Part shown: piece after piece, positions 27,361 through 36,417 of the stretch
How the letters are laid out: each line of letters opens with the position of its first letter
How positions within the stretch are numbered: the stretch's first letter is position 1
Source of the DNA: Flavobacterium rakeshii
GTDB taxonomy: Bacteria > Bacteroidota > Bacteroidia > Flavobacteriales > Flavobacteriaceae
Reading direction: 5' to 3'
Length of the DNA stretch: 64,000 nt
Assembly (NCBI RefSeq): GCF_009741375.1
Contig: NZ_WOWP01000024.1
Coordinates: forward strand, 1 to 64,000
Translations under genes and position numbers: made by a program
The notes under the pieces: generated by a model
What the model was told of the DNA's origin: nothing
Database searches by the model: none
The model's input: only the letters and a program-made list of their open reading frames with translations

Positions 27361-28467
27361 ATGCTTAACATTACCTTCTATATATTTATCGGTATTACCG
27401 CAATACAACTATTTTATTACCTTATTGTTTTTGGGAAATTCGCTTTTTCTAAACCAGATAAAGGCAGCCCGAAAAAAATCCCTGTTTCTGTTATTGTTTG
27501 TGCTAAGAACGAGGCAGAAAACCTAAAAAAATACGTTCCGCTTATTGCCGAACAAAATTATCCCGACTTTGAAGTAGTACTTATAGACGATGCCTCTAGC
27601 GATGAAACACTCGATGTGCTTGAAGAGTTTGAGAAACAGTACTCAAACGTACGTTTGGTTAAGGTAGAAAACAACGAAGCCTTTTGGGCTAATAAAAAAT
27701 TTGCCGTTACCTTAGGTATCAAGGCCGCTACAAAAGACTATTTATTATTTACTGACTCTGACTGCTACCCTTCTTCAAACGAATGGTTGTCACAAATGAG
27801 CACACAGTTTACACAAACAAAAACCATTGTACTGGGATATGGCGCTTATGAAAAAGTAAAACGCTCTTTCCTTAATAAAATAATCCGTTTTGACGAAATG
27901 CTTAGGGCAACACAATATATGTCGTGGGCAAAAATGGGATCACCTTATACCGGAGAAGGCCGTAATATGGCTTATAAAAAAGAGGAATTCTTTAATGCTA
28001 ACGGCTTTATGAGCCACATGCATGTAAGAAGCGGTGAAGATGCCATGTTTGTTAACCAGGTAGCTACAGGAAAAAACACTACCGTTTGTTACACTCCCGA
28101 AAGCTTTACCTACTGTCCGCCAAAAAAATCATTCGGGCAATGGTTTGCACAAAAAAAGAGGCAGGTATACCTACACTCTCAATTTAAAACCGGAGACAAA
28201 ATAAAAATACGCCTGTTCTTTATAGCACAATTGTTATTTCCACTATTCGCTGCCGGGCTTTTAATTGCCGGTTTCGACTGGATGTTTGTTGTACCTGTTA
28301 TAGGTTTCCGCTACCTTATAGCATGGTTAACCGTAGGCTACAGCGCAGGCAAGCTAAAGGAGAAAGATGTAATATACTGGTTCCCTTTTATAGAAATATT
28401 CCTTATCTTCACACAGCTTAATGTTTACATAAGCAATATGTTCTCTAAACCTGTACTTTGGAAATAA
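27361..28467 (+). CDS. Family 2 glycosyltransferase, membrane-anchored
   Basis: The 368-residue protein has one N-terminal helix and a GT-A domain with VSVIVCAKNEAENL, IDDASSDET, the DxD-like TDSDCYPS, and a QXXRW-like acceptor region FGQWFAQKKRQVYL. Two or three C-terminal transmembrane helices follow. It probably transfers a sugar to a lipid or envelope glycan at the inner membrane. Its stop overlaps the start of the sigma-factor gene by 10 bp, so the two are translationally coupled. Confidence 0.9.
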   Translation: MLNITFYIFIGITAIQLFYYLIVFGKFAFSKPDKGSPKKIPVSVIVCAKNEAENLKKYVPLIAEQNYPDFEVVLIDDASSDETLDVLEEFEKQYSNVRLVKVENNEAFWANKKFAVTLGIKAATKDYLLFTDSDCYPSSNEWLSQMSTQFTQTKTIVLGYGAYEKVKRSFLNKIIRFDEMLRATQYMSWAKMGSPYTGEGRNMAYKKEEFFNANGFMSHMHVRSGEDAMFVNQVATGKNTTVCYTPESFTYCPPKKSFGQWFAQKKRQVYLHSQFKTGDKIKIRLFFIAQLLFPLFAAGLLIAGFDWMFVVPVIGFRYLIAWLTVGYSAGKLKEKDVIYWFPFIEIFLIFTQLNVYISNMFSKPVLWK

Positions 28468-29033
28468 ATTCTCAACTTATACAAAGCAATATAGAAAAGG
28501 CAAAAAAGGGCGACCAGGTTGCCTTTACTTTTTTATTGGATTTTTTTTGGAACGAAGTATATGGCTTTATGCTTAAACGTACCCAAAACGAAACCGATAC
28601 CGAAGATATTGTTATAGAGACATTCGCTAAGGCTTTTGACAGGATTGCTACCTACAACCCTGAATATGCCTTTAACACCTGGCTTATAGCCATCGCTAAA
28701 AATGTACATATAGACATTTTAAGAAAAAAGAAGTCTTCACTGTTTATAGAAATTACAGATGAAGAAGACCAACAGGCTTACAATATCGCAGACAGCTCCC
28801 CTACTGCCGAAGATGAACTGATTAAGGAACAAAACCTTTCCAGTCTTTTGGAATGTATTAAGCAATTAAAATCACATTATCAGGAGGTAATACAGTTACG
28901 CTATTTTCAGGAACTAAGCTATCAGGAAATTGCCGAACAACTTAATGAACCTCTTAATAATGTAAAAATAAAACTGCTAAGAGCAAAAAAACTACTTGCC
29001 GATATAATTCGAAACGGTAAAAAGAAAAAATAA
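28458..29033 (+). CDS. ECF-type RNA polymerase sigma factor (TTG start)
   Basis: The 191-residue sigma-70 family protein has region 2 (AFTFLLDFFWNEVYGF to TWLIAIAKNVHIDILRKK) and region 4 (HYQEVIQLRYFQELSYQEIA and NNVKIKLLRAKKLL). No ATG occurs before Met in the middle of region 2, so translation must begin at TTG 28458, inside the end of the glycosyltransferase. This gives the expected N-terminal leader. No anti-sigma gene is adjacent; the next gene is tonB-like after 217 bp. Targets are unknown. Confidence 0.88.
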   Translation: MEINSQLIQSNIEKAKKGDQVAFTFLLDFFWNEVYGFMLKRTQNETDTEDIVIETFAKAFDRIATYNPEYAFNTWLIAIAKNVHIDILRKKKSSLFIEITDEEDQQAYNIADSSPTAEDELIKEQNLSSLLECIKQLKSHYQEVIQLRYFQELSYQEIAEQLNEPLNNVKIKLLRAKKLLADIIRNGKKKK

Positions 29034-29250
29034 AACTATTCTTTTCTGCCCTACTCAACCTTTTTTATCTGCAGAGAACACCTTTACATCTCATAAATAA
29101 ACAAGGATATTTTTCTTAATGTAAAAAAATCACTTTTTTACACAATAAAATATTATAAGAATTTTATAGTATTTCTTACAATATCAAAAACACCGAAAAC
29201 GTTTTAGTATAAAAATCATTCCTTATTAACAAACTTTAAATCATCTTATT

Positions 29251-30111
29251 ATGTCAAAAGTAAGCGTTTTCGAAAAAAAATGGATAGACCTTGTTTTTGA
29301 AGGCCGTAACCAAAAATACGGAGCCTACCAGCTTCGTCAGCAAAACCCTAAACATACAGTTATTGCCTTATTTCTGGGCGTTGCTCTAGTAGTAGGTTTA
29401 ATTTCCATACCTGTAATTGCAAACAAATTAGCGCCTAAGCAAGACACAGAGCTAGCCGATAATCAAACTGAGCTTGACGATCCGTTTGTATTTGTCGATT
29501 TAACAAACGACATTCCCCTTCCTGATGTACCAGAGCCGGAACCTGTTATACCGGAACCGCCTGCAGAAGCTGCAGCACCTGTAACCGCTACAACAGAATT
29601 CACAACACCTGTTATAGTAAGTGCTAGCGAGGTAACTGCTGCTTTACCTACTATTAAAGACTTTGAAAACTCAGACCCAGGGCAGGTAACTACACCGGGT
29701 AACCCTAACGGAGAAATAAATATTGGTACACCAAACGGAACAGGAGACCGCACAGATGGCGGAACCGCTAATGGAGATGAAAACGGAACAGGTGCAATAG
29801 AAATTTTCAAATTAGATGTAAAACCTGATTTCCCCGGTGGAATGAATACGTTTTATAAAACTGTAAGTGACCGTTTCACATCACCTGACACTGGTAAAGA
29901 CATGACTCTCAAAGTATTTGTTTCTTTCATTGTAGAAAAAGATGGCTCAATGTCTAATATAAAAGTAATAAGAGATCCCGGATACGGAATGGGCAATGAA
30001 GCCATAAGGGTACTTAAAAGTATCAAAACAAAGTGGAATCCGGGTATAAAAAACGGTAAACCTGTAAGAACTGCCTACAATTTACCTATAACCCTTAACA
30101 TAAGATCTTAA
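29251..30111 (+). CDS. TonB-family energy transducer
   Basis: The 286-residue protein starts with a short cytoplasmic tail (FEGRNQKYGAYQLR, common in Bacteroidota TonB). A transmembrane helix (about 40-58) follows, then a Pro/Glu-rich periplasmic spacer (DVPEPEPVIPEPPAE), a Gly/Asn/Thr linker, and a C-terminal TonB domain with FPGGMNTFYK, VSFIVEKDGS, and WNPGIKNGKPVR. It energises outer-membrane receptors. No exbB/exbD genes are nearby. A 217-bp AT-rich gap with a weak TGTAAAAAA/TTTTTTACA stem precedes it. Confidence 0.9.
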   Translation: MSKVSVFEKKWIDLVFEGRNQKYGAYQLRQQNPKHTVIALFLGVALVVGLISIPVIANKLAPKQDTELADNQTELDDPFVFVDLTNDIPLPDVPEPEPVIPEPPAEAAAPVTATTEFTTPVIVSASEVTAALPTIKDFENSDPGQVTTPGNPNGEINIGTPNGTGDRTDGGTANGDENGTGAIEIFKLDVKPDFPGGMNTFYKTVSDRFTSPDTGKDMTLKVFVSFIVEKDGSMSNIKVIRDPGYGMGNEAIRVLKSIKTKWNPGIKNGKPVRTAYNLPITLNIRS

Positions 30112-30113
30112 AA

Positions 30114-30138
30114 AAAGCCCCTGATTAGGGGCTTTTTC
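30114..30138 (+). terminator. Rho-independent terminator
   Basis: AGCCCCT (30116-30122) pairs with AGGGGCT (30127-30133), followed by T-run. It ends the tonB transcript. Confidence 0.85.
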
Positions 30139-30211
30139 TTTATAAAAGAATAACATTTTTAGAGCTTTAGCCATAAAAATGAATCATTACATAATATCCA
30201 CAAATATACCT

Positions 30212-30219
30212 TATCTTTG
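30212..30219 (+). promoter_or_regulatory. -7 box of lipA
   Basis: TATCTTTG matches TAnnTTTG, 18 bases before ATG 30238. The upstream TTG at 30217 lies inside the box and cannot be the start. Confidence 0.65.
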
Positions 30220-30237
30220 CTGTCTAAAGTTTTTATT

Positions 30238-31128
30238 ATGGAAACCGTATTAGATACTGCAAAACCAACTGCCCAAAACGGACTGCTTACTCAAAAGCCT
30301 AAATGGCTTAGGGTTAAGTTGCCTACAGGGAAAAAATATACTGAATTAAGAGGACTGGTAGATAAGTATAAACTGCATACCATATGTACATCAGGAAGCT
30401 GCCCTAACATGGGTGAATGCTGGGGTGAAGGTACCGCTACTTTTATGATACTGGGTAATGTTTGTACACGTTCATGTGGTTTTTGTGGTGTTAAAACCGG
30501 AAGACCTGAAACGGTAGATTGGGATGAGCCGGAAAAAGTGGCACGCTCTATCAAACTAATGAATATTAAACATGCCGTTATTACCAGTGTAGACCGTGAC
30601 GACCTTAAAGACGGAGGTTCTATTATATGGGCCGAAACCGTTAAGGCTATCCGCAGGATGAATCCTACCACCACACTGGAAACTCTTATACCCGACTTTC
30701 AGGGAATTGAGAGAAACATAGATCGTATTATTGAGGTTGCCCCAGAGGTTGTTTCGCACAACATGGAAACAGTAAAAAGACTTACTCGTGAGGTACGTAT
30801 ACAGGCAAAATACGAGCGTAGCCTTGAAGTACTTCGTTACCTTAAGGATAATGGTATTAATCGTACAAAATCGGGAATTATGCTTGGACTTGGTGAAACT
30901 GAAGAAGAGGTTATCCAAACCATGCACGATTTAAGAGCAGTAAACCTTGATGTACTTACTATAGGTCAATACCTGCAGCCAAGTAAAAAACACCTTCCTG
31001 TAAAAGAGTTTATCACTCCGGATCAGTTTAAGAAATATGAGGAAATAGGCCTTGAGCTTGGTTTCCGCCACGTAGAAAGCGGCGCTCTTGTACGTTCTTC
31101 ATACAAAGCACAAAAACACATCCTTTAA
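30238..31128 (+). CDS. lipA: Lipoyl synthase
   Basis: The 296-residue radical-SAM enzyme inserts two sulfurs into octanoyl groups on lipoate-dependent enzymes. The auxiliary cluster cysteines C50, C55 and C61 ([12 protein letters not shown]) and the radical-SAM motif C76-x3-C80-x2-C83 (CTRSCGFC) are intact, and the C-terminal RSSY is present. The gap gene follows by 30 bp and is probably in the same transcript. Confidence 0.98.
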   Translation: METVLDTAKPTAQNGLLTQKPKWLRVKLPTGKKYTELRGLVDKYKLHTICTSGSCPNMGECWGEGTATFMILGNVCTRSCGFCGVKTGRPETVDWDEPEKVARSIKLMNIKHAVITSVDRDDLKDGGSIIWAETVKAIRRMNPTTTLETLIPDFQGIERNIDRIIEVAPEVVSHNMETVKRLTREVRIQAKYERSLEVLRYLKDNGINRTKSGIMLGLGETEEEVIQTMHDLRAVNLDVLTIGQYLQPSKKHLPVKEFITPDQFKKYEEIGLELGFRHVESGALVRSSYKAQKHIL

Positions 31129-31158
31129 TAGCTTTTTGCTGTAATTGTTTTTAAAACA

Positions 31159-32160
31159 ATGGACAAAAAAATAAAGATTGCCATAAACGGTTTCGGTCGC
31201 ATAGGCCGAAACCTTTTCAGGCTCTTACTTAACCACCCTGAAATTGAAGTGGTAGCCATTAATGATATTGCCGATGCAAAAACAATGGCTCACCTTATTA
31301 AGTATGACAGTATTCACGGCATACTACCCCATGAAGTTACCCATACAGAAACTTCGATTATCATTGACGGAAAAAGCTTTCCTTTTTTAAGAAACAAACT
31401 GGTTAAGGATATTAACTGGGCTCAGTTTGACATTGATATTGTTGTGGAATCTACAGGGAAATTCAAAACTCTTGAAGATGCCAACCAACATCTTGAAGCA
31501 GGAGCCAAAAGGGTATTACTTTCGGCACCACCGGAAGACGATAGGATAAAAACGGTTGTACTGGGAGTTAACGAACTAATACTTGACGGAACTGAAAAAG
31601 TAGTCTCTAACGCCAGCTGTACTACCAACAATGCAGCACCAATGATGAAGGTGATAAATGACCTTTGCGGAATTAATCAGGCTTACATCACAACAGTACA
31701 CTCTTATACTACAGATCAAAGTCTGCACGACCAACCTCATAAAGATTTAAGGCGTGCCCGCGGAGCAGCACAATCCATAGTACCTACAACCACAGGTGCC
31801 GCAAAGGCGCTTACTAAAATTTTTCCCGAGTTTGACGGCAAAATTGGCGGTAGTGGTATACGAGTACCGGTACCAGACGGTTCACTAACCGATATTACCT
31901 GCTATGTAAAACGTGAAGTAAGCATTGAAGAGATAAACAGTGCCTTCAAAAAAGCATCGGAAAACGAATTGAAAGGTATACTTGCCTACACCGAAGACCC
32001 TATAGTATCGGTAGATATTTTAGGCAACAGAAATTCATGCCTTTTTGATTCGCAGCTTACATCGGCACTCGATAAAATGGTAAAAGTGGTAGGATGGTAT
32101 GATAACGAAATAGGTTATTCATCCAGAATAATAGACCTTATTCTCCATTTAAACAAATAA
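31159..32160 (+). CDS. gap: Glyceraldehyde-3-phosphate dehydrogenase
   Basis: The 333-residue enzyme oxidises glyceraldehyde-3-phosphate in glycolysis. It has the NAD Rossmann motif INGFGRIGR and Asp36 after strand 2, indicating NAD preference. The catalytic Cys154 is in SNASCTTN and the catalytic His follows in TTVHSYT. The C-terminal WYDNEIGYS is also present. It lies 30 bp after lipA, and its stop is one base from the stop of the convergent phosphorylase gene, with no room for a separate terminator. Confidence 0.97.
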   Translation: MDKKIKIAINGFGRIGRNLFRLLLNHPEIEVVAINDIADAKTMAHLIKYDSIHGILPHEVTHTETSIIIDGKSFPFLRNKLVKDINWAQFDIDIVVESTGKFKTLEDANQHLEAGAKRVLLSAPPEDDRIKTVVLGVNELILDGTEKVVSNASCTTNNAAPMMKVINDLCGINQAYITTVHSYTTDQSLHDQPHKDLRRARGAAQSIVPTTTGAAKALTKIFPEFDGKIGGSGIRVPVPDGSLTDITCYVKREVSIEEINSAFKKASENELKGILAYTEDPIVSVDILGNRNSCLFDSQLTSALDKMVKVVGWYDNEIGYSSRIIDLILHLNK

Positions 32161-32161
32161 G

Positions 32162-32974
32162 CTAATAACGGGCAATCAGCTCTTTTATAAGCATTCGTAC
32201 TTTAGGCTCGGCTTTTGCTGCTGCCTCAAGCACCTCTTTATGGCTTACAGCCGCCACACTTTTCTCATCGCTTATATCGGTAATTACCGAAACACCAAAG
32301 CATTCCATCCCCATGTGTTTGGCTACAATAACCTCTGGCACGGTAGACATACCTACGCAGTCAGCACCCAGTATTTTTACCATTCGGTATTCAGCATGTG
32401 TTTCAAAAGTAGGCCCCTGTAACCCAAGGTATATTCCGTCTTTCACATCAACCTGCAATTCAACCGCAATTTCCTTCGCCTGATTAATCATTTCATGACT
32501 ATACGGTTCGCTCATATTTACAAAACGCGGACCGAAACGTTCATCATTAGCACCTCGCAAAGGGTGCTGAGACATAAAATTGATATGATCATAAATCAGT
32601 ACAATATCCCCCACTCTGTAAAACGGATTCACACCTCCCGAAGCATTAGAAACAATAAGGTGCTCCACACCTAAAAACTTCATTACCCTAACCGGAAAAG
32701 TAACCTCCTGCATACTGTATCCTTCATAATAATGAAAACGCCCCTGCATAGCAACCACGCTTTTGTTGCCTATTTTTCCAAATATTAAATTACCGTGATG
32801 TCCGGCTACTGTTGTTCTCGGAAAGTTTGGAATATCTTTATAAGGAATAGTAAACTCTACATCAATATCATCGGGAAAGTTACCGAGTCCGGAACCCAGT
32901 ATGAGTCCGAATGACGGAGTATAAGCGGTTTTTTCTTTAAGATAATTAACCGTTTGCTGTACTTTTTCCCACAT
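32162..32974 (-). CDS. punA: Purine-nucleoside phosphorylase (trimeric type)
   Basis: The 270-residue enzyme cleaves purine nucleosides with phosphate in salvage. Landmarks are LILGSGLGNF, the phosphate-binding GHHGNLIFG, MQGRFHYYEGYS, VSNASGGVNP, and the base-binding GADCVGMSTVPEVI. It overlaps the end of lpxK by 29 bp, so it is translationally coupled and probably shares the lpxK promoter. Confidence 0.95.
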   Translation of the reverse strand: MWEKVQQTVNYLKEKTAYTPSFGLILGSGLGNFPDDIDVEFTIPYKDIPNFPRTTVAGHHGNLIFGKIGNKSVVAMQGRFHYYEGYSMQEVTFPVRVMKFLGVEHLIVSNASGGVNPFYRVGDIVLIYDHINFMSQHPLRGANDERFGPRFVNMSEPYSHEMINQAKEIAVELQVDVKDGIYLGLQGPTFETHAEYRMVKILGADCVGMSTVPEVIVAKHMGMECFGVSVITDISDEKSVAAVSHKEVLEAAAKAEPKVRMLIKELIARY

Positions 32975-33971
32975 AGTTTAAAACTGTTTTATTAAAATCG
33001 TCTCCGTTAGTAATAAAAGAAGTTTTTATAGGCAGATAAAACAGTTTTCCGTCAGGCATTTTATCTTTAAGCCTTACATAATCCTTTTCGGTAGTCACCA
33101 CAATCCTGTTTTTTGCAGCGGCAAGTATATCATCAATATCCTTGGCTGAAAAATCATGATGATCAGGATAGGTCAAACATACATCAGAACTGTTTTTTAA
33201 CTGATCGAAAAATGGCTTAGGTTTAGCTATTCCGGCAACCAGCACCTTATCTTTCTCCTTTACTTCTTTTGTAGAAATTTCACTGCTATCACCATAAACA
33301 ACAGTATCATATTCTATAGCAGTAAAGTACACCTTTTGCTCGGGTTGCGGTCGTAATTTTTTCTTAATTTTTCCCTGCTCTGCTTCTGTGATATCCACAG
33401 GGCATTTGGTCACCACAATTACATCAGCCCGTCTAGCTCCACTCCCGCCCTCACGAAGGTTTCCGGCAGGCAATAAATAATCATCGGCATAAATATCGCC
33501 ATAGGCAGTAAGCAGTATATAAAAACCAGCCTTGACTTTACGGTGCTGGTAAGCATCATCAAGTATAATTACTTCAGGCCCCGGATTAAGCTGCAACAAA
33601 CTTTCAATACCGTTTATCCTATTAGCATCTACCGCCACATTAATATCAGGAAATTTACTGTAAAACTGATAAGGTTCATCGCCCAGTATATCGGCGTTTG
33701 CATTGCCATCCGCCAAAACATATCCCTCCGATTTTCTTTTATACCCCCTACTTAAAGTCGCAAGCTTGTAATTGTCTTTCAGTAATCGTATAAGATATTC
33801 GGTTTGAGGTGACTTACCTGTACCTCCGGTACTCAGGTTACCAATAGCAATAACAGGCACATTAAATTGCTGTGACTTAAAAAAACCAACATCATATAAC
33901 AAATTACGCAAAGCAGTAACCGCAAAATAAATTAAAGAAAAGGGAAAGAGTAGCCTGCGCAAAAAAATCAT
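32946..33971 (-). CDS. lpxK: Tetraacyldisaccharide 4'-kinase
   Basis: The 341-residue kinase phosphorylates the lipid A precursor at the inner membrane. An N-terminal amphipathic/hydrophobic segment is followed by the P-loop GNLSTGGTGKSPQTEYL, and DDAYQHRKV and TEKDYVRL are typical of LpxK. A TTG two codons upstream (33977) is possible, but ATG 33971 fits a -7 box TATCTTTG on the minus strand at 33988-33995. Confidence 0.95.
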   Translation of the reverse strand: MIFLRRLLFPFSLIYFAVTALRNLLYDVGFFKSQQFNVPVIAIGNLSTGGTGKSPQTEYLIRLLKDNYKLATLSRGYKRKSEGYVLADGNANADILGDEPYQFYSKFPDINVAVDANRINGIESLLQLNPGPEVIILDDAYQHRKVKAGFYILLTAYGDIYADDYLLPAGNLREGGSGARRADVIVVTKCPVDITEAEQGKIKKKLRPQPEQKVYFTAIEYDTVVYGDSSEISTKEVKEKDKVLVAGIAKPKPFFDQLKNSSDVCLTYPDHHDFSAKDIDDILAAAKNRIVVTTEKDYVRLKDKMPDGKLFYLPIKTSFITNGDDFNKTVLNYVGKSTANG

Positions 33972-33987
33972 ATACAAATATTTTTCA

Positions 33988-33995
33988 CAAAGATA
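33988..33995 (-). promoter_or_regulatory. -7 box of lpxK
   Basis: Reverse-strand TATCTTTG, an exact TAnnTTTG match, is 17 bases before ATG 33971. The leader would be very short. Confidence 0.6.
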
Positions 33996-34025
33996 ATTTT
34001 TTAATACATCAATTACCTAAAAATA

Positions 34026-34055
34026 AAAATGCCCTGCAAAGCAGGGCATTTTTTA
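34026..34055. terminator. Hairpin terminator of the lipocalin-like gene
   Basis: ATGCCCTGC (34029-34037) pairs with GCAGGGCAT (34041-34049) around AAA, with A-run before and T-run after. It ends the minus-strand lipoprotein gene just upstream of the lpxK promoter. Confidence 0.8.
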
Positions 34056-34074
34056 TTATAACTTTAAAAAGATA

Positions 34075-34503
34075 TTATCCTTTTGTATAAACTGTTACAT
34101 AAGTTGCCTGAACACCACCCATTGATTGAGTCTCACCTAATCTTAACTCAGTATCTGTAAGAGTAATGATTTCAGCAGTAAAAGACTCATCACCATATGT
34201 TGCAGTGATAGTATTACCTTCTTTTACCCATGTACCCTCATCGATCTCTTCAGTACATGAAGATCCGTAATAGTAAACATCGTTAACAGCACCTCCAGAT
34301 AGGAATTCAATGTAGTCTTGATCACAACCTTCAGTATGCTCATAATCAAAAAACTGTTCTTGCCCATTAGCAGTAACACCTTCTTTAACAGGAATCCATT
34401 TCCCTTCAATAGAACCTGAAGAACCGTTATCGTCATCACCACTACAAGATACCATTGAAAACCCTACTACAAGGGCAGCCATTGCAAATTTAAATTTTTT
34501 CAT
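34075..34503 (-). CDS. Small lipocalin-like lipoprotein
   Basis: The 142-residue lipoprotein (lipobox SMVSCSGDDD) has a compact beta-barrel-like domain. It begins IEGKWIPVKEG and has alternating strands such as GTWVKEGNTITATYG and TDTELRLGE, as in lipocalin-like and META-like lipoproteins of Flavobacteriia. Two cysteine pairs could form disulfides. The ligand is unknown. A TAAGTTTG -7 box lies on the minus strand at 34535-34542. Confidence 0.8.
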   Translation of the reverse strand: MKKFKFAMAALVVGFSMVSCSGDDDNGSSGSIEGKWIPVKEGVTANGQEQFFDYEHTEGCDQDYIEFLSGGAVNDVYYYGSSCTEEIDEGTWVKEGNTITATYGDESFTAEIITLTDTELRLGETQSMGGVQATYVTVYTKG

Positions 34504-34534
34504 CGTTTAGATTGGTTTGTTTTTAGTTAAGCGG

Positions 34535-34542
34535 CAAACTTA
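34535..34542 (-). promoter_or_regulatory. -7 box of the lipocalin-like gene
   Basis: Reverse-strand TAAGTTTG lies 32 bases before ATG 34503. Confidence 0.5.
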
Positions 34543-34620
34543 ATATTTTTTTTTAAAAAACCAAACAATACACGTTAAATAATTAAAAAAATACCTACAA
34601 AAAACTTTTTTATTTATGTT

Positions 34621-34628
34621 TATATTTG
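34621..34628 (+). promoter_or_regulatory. -7 box of the Nif3-like gene
   Basis: TATATTTG lies 19 bases before ATG 34647. Confidence 0.55.
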
Positions 34629-34646
34629 TTGAAAGTTTAATTATTT

Positions 34647-35738
34647 ATGAAAATAAAAGATATACTTGCCGTTTTAGAAAAAATGGCTCCGTTAGCCTAT
34701 GCCGAAGATTTTGATAATGTGGGCCTGCTTACCGGCAACAGCAATAACGAAGCCACCGGAGTACTGGTATGCCATGATGCCCTGGAAAGCATTATTGATG
34801 AAGCCATTGCAAAAAACTGCAACCTTATAGTTTGTTTTCACCCTATATTATTTTCGGGGCTCAAAAAAATCACCGGAAAAAACTATGTAGAACGTAGCAT
34901 TATTAAAGCGATAAAAAATGACATTGCCATTTTTGCCGTTCACACCGCTTTAGACAACCATAAGCATGGCGTAAACAAAATATTTTGTGATGCTTTAGGA
35001 TTAAAAAACACTTCTGTTTTAATTCCAAAAGAAAACTACATCCGTAAGCTTATCACTTTTACCATACCCGAAAATGTAGAAAAACTGCGTAATGCATTGT
35101 TTGATGCCGGAGCCGGAAACATAGGCAATTATGAAAACTGTAGCTTTACCTCACAGGGGTTTGGGTCCTATCAGGGAAATGAAGACAGTAATCCCACTAT
35201 AGGCTTACCTGGTGATTTTGTAGAAGATAAAGAGATTAAAGTCGAGGTAACTTTTGAAAAACACTTAGAATCCAAAATACTGAAAGCCCTTTTTAACAAC
35301 CATGTTTATGAGGAAGTAGCCTATGAGATTTACAGCCTTGAAAACAAACATCAAAATATTGGTTTAGGGATGATAGGTGAATTTGAACAACCTATGAACG
35401 AGAAAGACTTCCTGCTTTTTGTAAAAGAAAAAATGGAAGCCGGAGGTATAAGACATAGTGCTTTTACAGGCAAACCAATTAAGAAAGTAGCTGTATTGGG
35501 AGGCTCAGGGAGTTTTGCCATAAAAAGTGCTATCGCTAAAGAAGCAGACGCTTTTTTAACTGCCGATTTAAAATACCATCAGTTTTATGAAGCAGAAAAC
35601 AGGCTTTTACTGGCCGATATTGGACATTTTGAGAGCGAACGTTACACAAAAAATTACATTGCCGAATATTTAAGCGAGCGAATAAACATCAATATAGTAG
35701 TAGCAGAAACTAATACCAACCCTGTTAATTACCTTTAA
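34647..35738 (+). CDS. Nif3-like dinuclear metal centre protein (DUF34)
   Basis: The 363-residue protein has the two Nif3 halves: an N-terminal part with DFDNVGLLTG, VCHDAL and VCFHPILFSGLKKI, and a C-terminal part with LTADLKYHQFYEA and DIGHFESER. A PII-like insert (about 130-240) lies between them, as in the longer family members. His and Asp/Glu residues in these motifs coordinate the dinuclear metal site. The molecular function is unsettled; GTP cyclohydrolase I type 2 is a common but doubtful label. The zinc-ribbon coiled-coil gene often found beside Nif3 lies 0.7 kb downstream. Confidence 0.92.
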   Translation: MKIKDILAVLEKMAPLAYAEDFDNVGLLTGNSNNEATGVLVCHDALESIIDEAIAKNCNLIVCFHPILFSGLKKITGKNYVERSIIKAIKNDIAIFAVHTALDNHKHGVNKIFCDALGLKNTSVLIPKENYIRKLITFTIPENVEKLRNALFDAGAGNIGNYENCSFTSQGFGSYQGNEDSNPTIGLPGDFVEDKEIKVEVTFEKHLESKILKALFNNHVYEEVAYEIYSLENKHQNIGLGMIGEFEQPMNEKDFLLFVKEKMEAGGIRHSAFTGKPIKKVAVLGGSGSFAIKSAIAKEADAFLTADLKYHQFYEAENRLLLADIGHFESERYTKNYIAEYLSERININIVVAETNTNPVNYL

Positions 35739-35739
35739 T

Positions 35740-36270
35740 TTAAAACAGCACACCCCAAAGCCAGGAAACTGAAGTTGCTAACCCAACAAAGAAAACAATA
35801 CCCATTGTTACTACAATAGAACTCAACATTAACGTCACTAACTTATCTTTAAATAAAGGGGGATTAGATATTTGTTTGTTTGATTTAAAGTTTAGACTTT
35901 CTCGCAATCTTGACCTCTTTAAAGCCTCAGCTTCCAGAGTGTTAAGCTTTTGAATAGCATAATCAGGCAATCCTGACTTATCACCCCTGTATTTAATATC
36001 TCTTAAAATCTGGATTGGCGAATAGTTTACTGATTTCTCATAAACTGTTACACAATCCTTAATAGTGTTATCATCAGTCTCGGTGAGTATCCAATATAAC
36101 CCTGCTGCATCATAAAAACCGCTTTTATAATAAACCTCTGCAAGTGCTTCCCTAACCTCCATATTATCCGGACAGACATTAATAAGATTACGCAACCTGT
36201 TTACAGCTTTTAACTTAAGCCCTTCGCTAATTTCATGGTTAGATTTTTCAATCTGATTTTTTACATTCAT
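35740..36270 (-). CDS. Small membrane protein with TPR-like N-terminus (DUF6584-like)
   Basis: The 176-residue protein has a helical repeat region. EGLKLKAVNRLRNLINVCPD followed by EVREALAEVYYKSGFYDAAG reads as a TPR-like pair, as in DUF6584 proteins. A charged linker and one or two C-terminal transmembrane helices (about 140-175) follow. Its function is unknown. It sits antisense between the Nif3 and zinc-ribbon genes, and its stop is one base from the Nif3 stop. Confidence 0.7.
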   Translation of the reverse strand: MNVKNQIEKSNHEISEGLKLKAVNRLRNLINVCPDNMEVREALAEVYYKSGFYDAAGLYWILTETDDNTIKDCVTVYEKSVNYSPIQILRDIKYRGDKSGLPDYAIQKLNTLEAEALKRSRLRESLNFKSNKQISNPPLFKDKLVTLMLSSIVVTMGIVFFVGLATSVSWLWGVLF

Positions 36271-36360
36271 GGCTCTATATTGTAAATGCTAATATAAATT
36301 ATTATCTTACCCCATTAAACAAAAAATTATATAGGTTTATTATCTTACGAAAAAAATCCC

Positions 36361-36368
36361 TAATTTTG
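36361..36368 (+). promoter_or_regulatory. -7 box of the coiled-coil zinc-ribbon-like gene
   Basis: TAATTTTG lies 49 bases before ATG 36418. Confidence 0.5.
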
Positions 36369-36417
36369 CAATCATTTTATCGCAAGAAAATACAAATCCA
36401 GTTAAGTACTTATAAAT

